A stretch of 45,950 nucleotides of DNA from NCBI GenBank assembly GCA_030141605.1, contig JAQGDQ010000406.1:163214-209163 (forward strand), given 5' to 3'. The translations under genes were made by a program, and so were the position numbers. Position 1 is the stretch's first letter, and every line of letters begins with the position of its first letter. Source of the stretch: Tubiluchus corallicola (taxonomy: Eukaryota > Priapulida > Priapulimorpha > Priapulimorphida > Tubiluchidae). Of the stretch, positions 1 to 9,556 are shown piece after piece. The notes below the pieces were generated by a model. The model was not told where the DNA came from. It saw only the letters and a list, made by a program, of their open reading frames with translations, and made no database searches.

Positions 1-294
1 AAGAACAAGTCACTGGTAAAACGGCACTGCATTGCCATCCCAGTGTGCACCACTGATTCACCAAAAAATACATTATTGATATTGTTGACAATGTAAAGTA
101 ATTTAAACTTTTGCTTGGTTAGTAAAGAATATGCTACGAATGTTTCTGAGTATTTTTTCAAGCTTTACGCAGTGTTGTCTACACAGCGTTACTGCAAACG
201 CAAGTTCTACGTGCAATAAGACAGCATGTAAGTGGCACAATATTTCGAGACAAATTCTTCAAGCTTTATTTATGAAGAGTGCTTTCTTGCACTT
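1..294. other. Intron sequence upstream of the K2P exon, no gene seen
   Basis: No exon of the K2P channel could be recognised here. The pore-1 helix that must precede the exon at 898 should end in a Thr-Thr-Ile/Val-Gly-like sequence followed by a donor with one leftover G, and I find no such sequence between 1 and 897. The earlier exons are therefore probably outside the window. Confidence 0.5.
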
Positions 295-820
295 GTAAAG
301 GAAGACCGGGCGATTGTTTAGACTCAATCTCATTTTAATTTATTGTCCAAAATATACGCTTTCTTGCCCATAGAAGTTAACAATTGTTTCTTATATTTGA
401 ATAATTAGCTTAGAAAGTTAATTATTGCTTACGTCAGAAACTAACCACAGTTTGTGCAATGGCAGGCGTCTTCCCTTGCGCGTCAAGCACATTTGCACAG
501 GTGTTATAGTACTGCTTAATTGCATGATGTCACGAAAAAATGTGCGTTACATCATACGACGTCAGAAACTAACACTGCAGTTCATAAACATGATTATCAC
601 GGTACCGCCTTCTATTTGTCGGCCAAGCGAATGTGAAAAAAAGGCACCAGTAGATTCACTGAGTCGCGCGTAGCTTTGAAGGTTTAACGAAATTTGAGTA
701 TCCGAGGTGATTATTATTTAATCTAAGCTTTGATTTAAAATAAGCTACAGTAGTTTTAAATGTTTTAGAGCATTCTTTATTCTGAACTCGTGTTTACACA
801 ATCGCCCGGTTTTCATTTAA
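295..820. mobile_element. Nonautonomous inverted-terminal-repeat element, copy 1
   Basis: About 525 bp with inverted ends. The left end carries ACCGGGCGATTGTTTA near 305 and the right end carries TACACAATCGCCCGGT near 796-810, its near-complement. A diverged second copy with the same internal order lies at 24679-25169. There is no coding capacity. Copy 2 is bounded by TTAA on both sides; the equivalent ends here read TGTAA and TTTAA. The element lies in an intron of the K2P gene. TTAA targets are used by piggyBac elements, but the ends do not start with the usual CCC, so the superfamily is unassigned. Confidence 0.7.
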
Positions 821-897
821 ACATGTTTTTCGTAACTATTTAAACGTATTTACTATTTAAAGTTGCTTTTTATCATTTGGTTTTGCTTGTATTGCAG

Positions 898-1580
898 GTT
901 ATGGGCACATAGCACCGCGGACGGATTGGGGAAAAATAGTTACCATCTTATACGCCATTGGAGGCATTCCACTCATGTTACTCTACCTCACAAACATTGG
1001 CGACTTCCTGGCTAACTCGTTTAGATTCCTGTACCGCCGCCTCAGCGTAAATTATATGCAAGACTTTCGTTGCCAAAGACGCAAACTTGTCGTTCAGAAA
1101 GTCAACGATGTTAAGTCCGCAGAAGAGTCGGAAACCATGAGGGTCGACATTGGCGACATCCAGCGTCGTCAAAGCGTCGACTCCAATGATGAGACAGAAA
1201 CCATACGTGTGCCAATCATTCTCTGCATGTCTTTGCTAACCGGATATATCATCCTAGGAGCCATGACCTTCTCTTTATGGGAGAAGTGGAACTATCTGGA
1301 CGGTTCCTATTTCTGCTTCATCACCCTGACGACCATCGGTTTTGGGGATCTAGTCCCCGGAGATAGCGTGATAAACGAAAGCGGGTCAGAGGGGAAGCTG
1401 GTCCTCTGCTCGCTGTACATGCTGGTGGGGATGGCTCTATTGGCAATGTGTTTTAATTTGATGCAAGAAGAGGTGATTAGTAAAATGACGAGTTTGGCTT
1501 TGAAACTCGGGATCATTACGGACAAAAGTTCTAAGCTTCGCTTTACTGAAGAAACTATTGAAACTTCGGAAAGCAACTAA
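898..1580 (+). CDS. Two-pore-domain (K2P/TWIK-type) potassium channel, last coding exon (partial)
   Basis: This is the 3' part of a K2P leak potassium channel, a plasma-membrane protein that sets resting potential. The acceptor is TTGCAG at 892-897 and the exon starts in phase 1. With one G from the previous exon it reads [13 protein letters not shown], the end of the first pore loop with its GYG filter. TM2 follows with the family signature [18 protein letters not shown], then a cytosolic linker of about 70 residues. TM3 is [13 protein letters not shown], pore 2 is [15 protein letters not shown] with a GFG filter, and TM4 is [19 protein letters not shown] short cytosolic tail ends at TAA 1578-1580. 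The GYG/GFG pair and the TM2 signature are diagnostic of the family. The subfamily (KCNK/TWK number) cannot be assigned. TM1 and the first pore helix are missing from the window. Confidence 0.95.
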
Positions 1581-1598
1581 TGGCAAGAATCAAGATGC

Positions 1599-1830
1599 CA
1601 AGACTCAACATTCAAGATTTCAAGATTCGGCATTTCAAGATTCAACATATCATTGTCAAGATTCAACATGTCAAGGTTCAAGATGTCAAGATTCAAGATG
1701 TCAAGATTCAAATTGCCAATATTCAACATTCAACATTTCAAGATACAGCATTTCAAGATTCATCATATCAAGATTTAAGATGTCAAGATCAACATGTCAA
1801 GTTTCAAAATGTCAAGAATCCAGATTGTTT
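1599..1830. repeat. Degenerate 15-bp tandem repeat just after the K2P stop
   Basis: The array is built on a unit close to TCAAGATTCAACATG, with many CAAGAT/CAACAT variants and some register slips. It begins about 20 bp after the channel stop codon, so it probably forms the start of the 3' UTR. Two overlapping open frames of 102 and 120 codons through it are by-products of a period divisible by three and have no recognisable protein features. Confidence 0.75.
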
Positions 1831-2520
1831 ATTTCGAATTATTACAAATGCAACTGGTACATTTAAACAAATACTGAAACAAATGCTGACAAGAAGTAAA
1901 ATACTCAATAACAAGCAAGTTTTGAAACATACTTATTTTTAAGTGCCTAATTATAATTGTAAAGAAGACAGAATCCCCTTTAAATCTCAAAAAAACGTTT
2001 ATCTTTCGTCCTTCATGCGTGAACACAGTTGAAATTTGAATTCTCTATTAAAACTTGCCTAGTTTTAGTACAACACACTGAATATCTTACAGTAGCACTC
2101 TATTTCAATTTCTGCTTTCGCAAACACGTGCAACACGCTCGTGGAATATTTTTGCTGTTGAAAATTATGTTAGTTTGTGATGTCATCAATAATTGGGCTT
2201 CCCCGCCCTTAAGTTTTTAGTCTATAATTTAACTATCAGAAACGCTTTTGCAGTATTAATTGCATTAAAATGTATACTTTCTCGGACTTGAAAATGGGAT
2301 AATATATGGAAAATCATCCTGTCTTCACTTAACATAAGAAGGCTGTCCAAACGAATGATTGTTGGTAAAATTACAGTCTCATTGAAAACCATCACAAACG
2401 TGATAAAAACGTATTAAATTGCACCTCAGATTCAAAAGTGGTGGCTGTGAATTTGGTGCATAAAATTAATTTGGCAAACATGTAAAACTATTACACAGAA
2501 AGCAAAGCTACCATAAACAT
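1831..2520. other. Gene-free stretch, possibly K2P 3' UTR and spacer
   Basis: AT-rich sequence with no recognisable exon, RNA gene or terminal repeat. I see no canonical AATAAA close after the K2P stop; the poly(A) site is unplaced. Confidence 0.4.
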
Positions 2521-2797
2521 AAATGTTTGCAGTCCTTTGCAACGAGTTGCATTACAACCTTTGGCAATTGCAAATGTTTGCAGTCTTTTGCAACGAGTTG
2601 CATTACAAGCTTTGGCAATTGAAAATGTTTGCAGTCCTTTGCAACGAGTTGCATTACAACCTTTGGCAATTGCAAATGTTTGCAGTCTTTTGCAACGAGT
2701 TGCATTACAAGCTTTGGCAATTGAAAATGTTTGCAGTCCTTTGCAACGAGTTGCATTACAAGCTTTGACAATTGAAAATGTTTGCAGTCTCTTGCAT
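2521..2797. repeat. 51-bp minisatellite, about five units with alternating subtypes
   Basis: Units start at 2523, 2574, 2625, 2676 and 2727, spaced 51 bp. Each contains TTTGCAACGAGTTGCATTAC. Units 1 and 3 share one variant set (GTCCTT...CAACC...AATTGCAAA) and units 2 and 4 share another (GTCTTT...CAAGC...AATTGAAAA), giving a 102-bp higher-order period. Unit 5 is a mosaic. Open frames on both strands come from the 51-bp (17-codon) period and are not called as genes. The core GCAACGAGTTGC is a near-palindrome. Confidence 0.9.
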
Positions 2798-3242
2798 TGC
2801 CATGCCTTTTCAATGCAAGTACTTAACAAATATCAATATGTACAATTTCAGTTTACGAAAATTTTATACCATGGATGTTATATTTGCCACTGAAATTTTT
2901 ATTATAATATAACTCTGTGTTATGTAATTTGCTTATCAAGAATTAATCTTTTTACGGAATTTTATATCATTCATTTCAATAAGGGAGTATATATTTGGTT
3001 TATTGAAGGTGTAACATCTAAGTTTGAAACAGACAGTTTTACAACTGATATATGTTCTCTCCTACCGGGAGCGAAATGCTAGACAGATGCAGAACAATGG
3101 TGACCACAATGTACAAGAAATGTTACAATGAATATGAACATTAATATGTAACAAGAATAACATAGTTAATACTATTTAAAGCGCTTAGTGTTTGAAATAA
3201 AAGACTGCACTAAAACAAAAATTTGAGTGTTCACAGAATTAT
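2798..3242. other. Gene-free spacer
   Basis: AT-rich with no recognisable coding or structural signal. An AATAAA occurs near 3196, but it cannot be tied to a transcript. Confidence 0.35.
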
Positions 3243-3942
3243 CTAGGGCTGGTTCCCGTGCAGAAACAAACGTACAAGTTCATTTGATGCAAATCTGTAA
3301 GCATTGATGTTAAAAGCTGACAAAAGAGTGCAGAGATTTGTAAATAAGTCGTGTCTGGCCTGGTGGTAAAGAGGGCAGCTAATTAAGTAATGACCCACTA
3401 TTTCATAAGTAGAACCACATTGGCAACTAGGTGATGCTAATGACCCATCGTGATTTTTACCTTTTCTGAGGTATAAATCATAATTAAGTTGACAAAAACC
3501 AACTCTCATTCTAGTATGGTGTACAGTACCACTTGAAAAGTATGTAGGCCGCTTATTAAAACAAGTATGATTCTTTAGTCAAGATTTAAAGATATTTAAA
3601 GAGTGAGAGTTATGGATATCAAGAGGTAAACTATTCCAGCCCTTAACCGAGGCAAGAAAAAAAGAATTATCCAAAAGCAGTTGAGTGGCAGGTGTAATTA
3701 GAGAAGTTTTCATTATTACGGACTGGATACATTGTAATATCCCTTACACGAGGAGGCAAAATATCAAAAAGGTAGTGGGGAGCTAAGTGATTCGTGATTT
3801 TATAAAAGACACATAAACGGAAATATTGGAAGCGCTTAGAAATGGGGTTCAGTCCTGCTTCGAACAAAAGGTTTGAATAATTGGAACCTGACATAGCACC
3901 GGTACATATGCGCGCAGCACTCAACTGAATATTATCAAGCAA
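3243..3942 (-). pseudogene. 3' end of a decayed non-LTR retrotransposon ORF2 (C-terminal RT region)
   Basis: Read from 3942 down, the frame gives LDNIQLSAARICTGAMSG, then LLFEAGLNPISKRFQYFRL and LFDILPPRVRDITMYPVRN, a region typical of LINE ORF2 downstream of the reverse transcriptase core. Near 3670 the frame shifts by one and continues as SFFLASVKGWNSLPLDIHNS. An in-frame TGA follows before LKNHTCFNKRPTYFSSGTVH. The frame from 3509 to 3243 gives the terminal zinc-knuckle-like CQCGSTYEIVGHYLISCPLY. One frameshift and one stop make it inactive. Only the last ~230 codons of the element are present. It is a different family from the LINE at 30612-35697. Confidence 0.8.
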
Positions 3943-4026
3943 GTAGGCCGCTTATTAGCATATATTTGTTTTCGAAAATTTCGTGTTATTAATAAATTTG
4001 CAGAGATCAAACTCTAAAGCTTCATT

Positions 4027-4980
4027 AACACCACCAACAGTAACACCAACACCACAACAAACAACACCAACACCAACACCACGATCACAACAACCACAAC
4101 CAACGCCAACACCAACACCACAACAATCACCACCAACACCAACACCACAACCACCACAAACACCACAGCAACCTCCACCAACACCATGACCACAACCACC
4201 ACCAACTCCAACACCACGACCACCAACACCACCATCACCACCAACACCCCCTCTATCTACTCCACCATCAACAACACCAACTACCAACACCATCACCACC
4301 ACCAACTCCAACACCACGACCACCAACACCACCATCACCACCAACACCCCCTCTATCTACTCCACCATCAACAACACCAACTACCAACACCATCACCACC
4401 AGCAACCAACAACAATCACCACCAACACCACGACCGCAACCACCAACACCACAACAACCACTACCAACACCAACACCATCACCACCAGCAACCAACAACA
4501 ATCACCACCAACACCACGACCGCAACCACCAACACCACAACAACCACCACCAACTCCAACACCACGACCACCAACACCACCATCACCACCAACAACCAAC
4601 ATCAACCACCAACACTAACAACCACCACCAATCACCACCAACACCCCCACCACCTCCTTCACCATCTCCACCGCCTCCACTGCCACCAACACCACCATCA
4701 CATAATCAACCAACACCACCACCAATTACAATTACTACCAACGCCATCAACCACCACCAACCACATTCAACACCACCTCCACCACCACCAACACCACCAT
4801 CACCACCAAAAGCCAACACCAACCACCACCACCAACACCACCACCAACAACCAAAACCAACCACTACCAACACCACCAACACCATCACTACCAACACCTC
4901 CAACCACGACCGCCACTGCCACCGCCACCACCACAACCACCATCACCAACATCACCACTACCAAAAACACCAACACCAAT
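4027..4980. repeat. ACC/AAC-rich compound tandem repeat
   Basis: About 950 bp made almost wholly of CACCAA, CCACCA and CAACAC triplet and hexamer variants. Longer blocks are superimposed: the segment containing CCCCCTCTATCTACTCCACC recurs exactly 100 bp later (4247 and 4347), and the segment containing AGCAACCAACAACAATCACC recurs about 88 bp apart (4399 and 4487). The long Thr/Asn/His-rich and Val/Gly-rich open frames on the two strands are artefacts of triplet composition. Confidence 0.9.
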
Positions 4981-5283
4981 TTTAATAAAATGCTTTTATC
5001 TGTGACCCATGCAAAAACGAAAGCCACGGAATTAAAAATAGTCAAGAAGTCGCAGTGCATCAGGGTATTCGATTTAGATCAAAAGAAAATCTGTGACCTT
5101 GATGGCACTCTTCAGTAATATACCTTTTGAGAGATATTCCAATAATCACAATTTTAGATATGTAATATCAATATGACAGATATAAATTTAGATTCAGATA
5201 TAAATATATTTCGATTTTTCAGTATTAAAAAACATACTATGCTCTGAGCACATATGTTCAGCATAGTTTTCAAAACGACAACA

Positions 5284-5431
5284 GGAAAATGTCAAGTAAG
5301 GATCATTTTACCTGACTTTGTAAATATCAGAAGTCTTTTTATGGGGCCGCCAAGTTTGCATTGGTGTAGGCCTAATAATACGTCTGACATTTACAAAGTC
5401 TGGTAAAACGAACCGTACTTGACATTTTCTT
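5284..5431. repeat. Inverted repeat with ~47-bp arms upstream of the proline-rich gene
   Basis: The left arm 5284-5330 (containing AAAATGTCAAGTA and GACTTTGTAAAT) is the complement of the right arm 5385-5431 with about 6 mismatches in 47 positions, around a loop of about 54 bp. It ends roughly 37 bp before the TATA box at 5468. It could be a small foldback element or a hairpin within the promoter region. No target duplication was found. Confidence 0.8.
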
Positions 5432-5467
5432 CAGCTAGATTGATTTCAACCTAGTTTTGCACTGCCT

Positions 5468-5475
5468 TATATAAA
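5468..5475 (+). promoter_or_regulatory. TATA box of the proline-rich secreted protein gene
   Basis: TATATAAA lies 77 bp before the ATG at 5552. An initiator-like TTCAGTAC lies about 20-25 bp downstream, near 5488-5495, consistent with transcription starting around 5493 and a 5' UTR of about 60 nt. Confidence 0.6.
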
Positions 5476-5551
5476 GGCACGTTCAGTTTCAGTACTACCC
5501 TCGACAGAACCCAGAGACAGAGGAATTAACAGCAGAATTGAAGAAGAAGAC

Positions 5552-5587
5552 ATGTTGAAACTGATTGTCACTGCAGCAGTCGTGCTG
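5552..5587 (+). CDS. Proline-rich secreted protein, exon 1 (signal peptide)
   Basis: The ATG at 5552 opens MLKLIVTAAVVL, ending exactly at a strong donor (GTAAGT at 5588) in phase 0. The exon is only 12 codons long. With exon 2 (LVTLLTKGQA-APPPG) it forms a textbook signal peptide: Lys-3, a hydrophobic core, and a small-residue cleavage site after GQA. The TATA box upstream and a purine-rich leader ending in GAAGAAGAC support this start. Confidence 0.75.
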
Positions 5588-6030
5588 GTAAGTTGGTTTA
5601 ATTTCTGTCACTGGTTATTTTTTTTCTTTTCGAGACGATGCTCCTTTAATCTGTGCATCCTTTAAGGGGCGCTACGTTTTAGGCCCATTGTCATTTGAGC
5701 TATATATGGCCTGTACTAAAATACTATTATTAGGAAAAAGTTAAACCTGACGTTGCTAGATGGCGACACTCGATTGTATCTAATTTGCGATAAAGCTGTT
5801 ATGAAATTTGTGCAAACTAAGAATTGTATTAATGAATTTATGGTATGGATATTAAGAACTTTTATAAAATGGGCTTTGTGTGGTAATGCTGCCACGCTGG
5901 GCATGCTTTACACGTAATCCTCATATCAACGTAGAAGTCGTTTTTAGATCTGTTTCACAATTTTATGAATATATCTGCTCATGGATAAATGTTTTTTTTC
6001 GTATATTTATACTAGTGATGAACGATTACT

Positions 6031-6972
<942 letters not shown>

Positions 6973-7197
6973 ATTGTATATAATGCTTAGGAAAAGTGTA
7001 GAAGGAACTATTTTAGTCACTTTACCTGGTTCGTTTAGACACTCTATAAAGAGCCTAAACATTCTAGGCAATACCCGATTTCACACGTTGTTTGTAAAGA
7101 CCACATATCTTTGTTAAGTACAGCATCCCAGCACCCGAAATAGTCTGTGTTATGTCTGTCTTTTGGAAACTATTTGAAATGGACATTTCATTTTTAG

Positions 7198-7422
7198 CTA
7201 GTCACTTTGCTAACAAAGGGACAGGCGGCACCACCACCTGGTCCACCTCCACCACCTGGTCCACCTCCACCACCACGTCCACCGTGTCCACGAGACTGTA
7301 CGGTAGATACAGGAGAGGATACAGAAGAGGATTGTCCAGCTTTCGATGATCTAGATGAGAGCGAATTTGTGACTGAGACTAAGGAAATTGAATGTCGCCA
7401 TGGGGGCGAAGGAACTATTACG
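7198..7422 (+). CDS. Proline-rich secreted protein, exon 2
   Basis: The acceptor TTTTTAG ends at 7197 and the exon reads in phase 0 for 75 codons to the donor GTAAG at 7423. It encodes the rest of the signal peptide, then PPPGPPPPPGPPPPPRPPCP, then an acidic segment (DTGEDTEEDCPAFDDLDESE) and ECRHGGEGTIT. There are four cysteines. Pro-Gly-Pro triplets resemble extracellular-matrix or minicollagen-like proteins, but there is no uninterrupted Gly-X-Y repeat, so no family is claimed. Confidence 0.75.
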
Positions 7423-8149
7423 GTAAGATCAACATGAAACATGTCGTTGATACAATGGCAGATCTTTGAATATTTGCTTAAACGTTGTTTATTGGGTTCA
7501 GATTAGACAGTTTGTGCGGGCAAACAGCAGACAAAACAAAATTATATAAATTCAAACAAGCACAAATAGATATACATACATAGACATGAATAATGCATAT
7601 ATTTAAATACATACAAATACATATGAACAAAGACATACATGTAAAGTTAGCAGATGTGACACAATGAATAATAAGACAAATGAGTAATAATAATAACAAT
7701 AACCGTTATAATTTATCGTAAAATATCGTTTACCTCAGAAGAGGGGAGTGTGCGTGCGTGCCTGCGCATGCGAGTGTCTGTGTATGAGTGTACATGCGTG
7801 TTCATGATAGTGTTTGTTTCCTTACGTTAACAGTAGAAGGTAGAAGAATGTAAAGGAGAGGAGAAAGAGGGCGAGAAGAGCCTCAGAATCCTCTCAGTTT
7901 AGACAAAAGTTTGCAGTTAAGACGAACTTGAAATATTTTGCTCAAGGTCGGTTTAGACCATTAGCTTCATTGAACGTACTGTTGCGTACACATTGAAAAA
8001 GAAAAATGTAGGAATCGATTCACTTTTTCCTCACTAGTCTTCATTTTGTGACAACAATGTAAAGTAAAACCATGAATTCGCCTGGCATTAAAGAAAAGAA
8101 CAAGTCACTCAGTATGTTGGCTTTATTTTAACGTTATCACTTAAACTTA

Positions 8150-8620
8150 TAACATACAAGAGAAAAATATAACAAAGAAATTTGCAAAGAACTGCCTGTA
8201 TAGCTTAAATTTAAATTATACTACATCTGAAGAGAAATTTTTGGGCGTGTTGGTTGCCGCCACATGAAAATCATGCTGTAACTGGGAGATTTCGTGACTT
8301 TTCGTAAGCACGTCGTGGTTTTCCGTAAGCACGCATTACTTAAACTAATTCAGACTTCTGCAGCTTACGTAATGTTCATGTAAAAATATTACAAAACTAG
8401 CTATCTTTTTTTTGTAAAAACTTATTATACTTTTGATGAAGATTGATAGTGCGCGACATTTTTTCAAGACGAATGACGTCATTGGAAGAAGAGTGGACAT
8501 TGAAAATAGGAGCACACAAGAATGAAGTGATCGCGACTTTAAAGTGATTTTACTAGTTACACGAGCCACTTATTGCAGTTTTATTACTAAATCCTCTAAC
8601 ATTTTTCGTGAACATTGATA
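8150..8620. repeat. Dispersed noncoding repeat family R2, copy 1 (intron 2 of the proline-rich gene)
   Basis: Diverged copy of the sequence at 10310-10770, same strand and same internal order. Matching points include AACTAATTCAGACTTCTGCAGCTT / AACTAATTCAAACTTCTACAGCTT and GCGACTTTA...ACTTTACTA. Both copies contain AATGACGTCATTGG, which includes a perfect TGACGTCA palindrome (CRE/ATF-type site). There is no open frame. Confidence 0.7.
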
Positions 8621-8770
8621 TAAGCCTAACCTCTTAAAAGACTTCACCTTTCCTTCAATGTTTTTAATGTTTGTGTAAATCGTATCATATTCGTTTGATT
8701 CGTTTAAACGAGGAACAAACTACGTATAATGTATTTTTGCATAATCTTCTTAATTGATTTGTTTTTCTAG

Positions 8771-8953
8771 GTACTAAAACGAACCAAAGACTGTGTATGT
8801 GCCCTGCCACCACCAAATGGTCCACCGCCAGATGGTCCACCACCACCATGTCGTCCTCATGATGGCTGTGACTGTGCATACGCAAATGAAAAGGTCGCTG
8901 AAAACACTTGTCTTCCACCACCTCCTCCACCTCCAGGTCCACCACCTCCTTGA
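8771..8953 (+). CDS. Proline-rich secreted protein, exon 3 (C-terminus)
   Basis: The acceptor TTTTTCTAG ends at 8770 and phase 0 continues from exon 2. The exon encodes VLKRTKDCVCALPPPNGPPP, a cysteine cluster CRPHDGCDCAYANEK, and a terminal proline tract CLPPPPPPPGPPPP followed by TGA at 8951. The three exons give 147 codons (12+75+60). The mature product would be about 125 residues, with two Pro/Gly blocks flanking Cys-containing acidic and basic segments. Exon phases, signal peptide and poly(A) signal all agree, so I regard this as a real gene. Its function is unknown; a structural or secretory role is only a guess. Confidence 0.75.
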   Translation, partial: VLKRTKDCVCALPPPNGPPPDGPPPPCRPHDGCDCAYANEKVAENTCLPPPPPPPGPPPP

Positions 8954-9163
8954 ACCACCTGCTCCAACACATTAAGCAAAAACGTTATTCTTCAATTATT
9001 CAACCAAACCTATGTAGCCTTTATACAGGTCTTCTTCTTACAGAAAATGATAAGAAACAAAAAATTGAAATTGTTAATATCTCTTAATTGTTCCTATAGA
9101 CGCCAAGAGATGGCGCAATAACAAAATTGAGTTCCCACTCAAATTGTTATTCAATATTGACTT

Positions 9164-9169
9164 AATAAA
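9164..9169 (+). terminator. Poly(A) signal of the proline-rich gene
   Basis: AATAAA lies 211 bp after the stop codon at 8953, with a T/G-rich stretch (CTGTGTTCGTGTGTATATTC) about 20-40 bp downstream, as expected of a cleavage/polyadenylation site. Confidence 0.65.
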
Positions 9170-9338
9170 TCATTCAGTAAGCAGTACACTGTGTTCGTGT
9201 GTATATTCTTAAAATCTTTAGCTGGTAATTTCAACAAACATTGTAAATCCAAGTCTATCTCAAAATGTGTCACTTGCTACATAATGTGTAATCTGGAAGA
9301 AGTCTAGTCACCAGACTTGATCCCCATAATGTAGATCT

Positions 9339-9556
9339 TAAGTGAGGCATTTTACTCACTAATACTCACTAATACTTTTATCAGCCCATAAAGATTATCA
9401 TACATTATTACTCATTTTCAAATATAGTAACTCATCGCTTAACAACTCCCTTGGCCTTAAATGAGGCATTTTACTCACTAATACTTTTATCAGCTCATAA
9501 AGATTATCATACATTACTACTCATTTTCAAATACAGTAAGACCTCGCTTAACGACT
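9339..9556. repeat. Two-unit direct repeat of ~115 bp
   Basis: The unit beginning near 9339 (GTGAGGCATTTTACTCAC) recurs near 9455 (ATGAGGCATTTTACTCAC) and continues through TAAAGATTATCATACATTA and the ACTCATTTTCAAATA segment. The first unit has an extra TCACTAATAC. The second unit ends in CAGTAAGACCTCGCTTAACG, similar to a pogo/Tigger-type inverted-repeat end. Confidence 0.8.

Noticed and set aside
1558-1942. Two overlapping 102- and 120-codon frames after the K2P stop
   Set aside because: They arise from the 15-bp repeat; the composition is only QDSxCQ-type repeats and there is no other support.
2491-2893. Open frames through the 51-bp repeat, and a CRISPR-like look
   Set aside because: The 51-bp period is a multiple of three, which keeps frames open. 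Repeats are directly adjacent with no unique spacers, so it is not a CRISPR array, and the DNA is eukaryotic.
4186-5118. 310-codon Thr/Asn/His-rich open frame
   Set aside because: It lies in the ACC/AAC triplet array, where all frames stay open; no start context, splice logic or domain supports it.
9532-9556. Second pogo-like MITE end (CAGTAAGACCTCGC)
   Set aside because: No matching inverted end or TA-bounded partner found nearby; kept only as a comment on the direct repeat.
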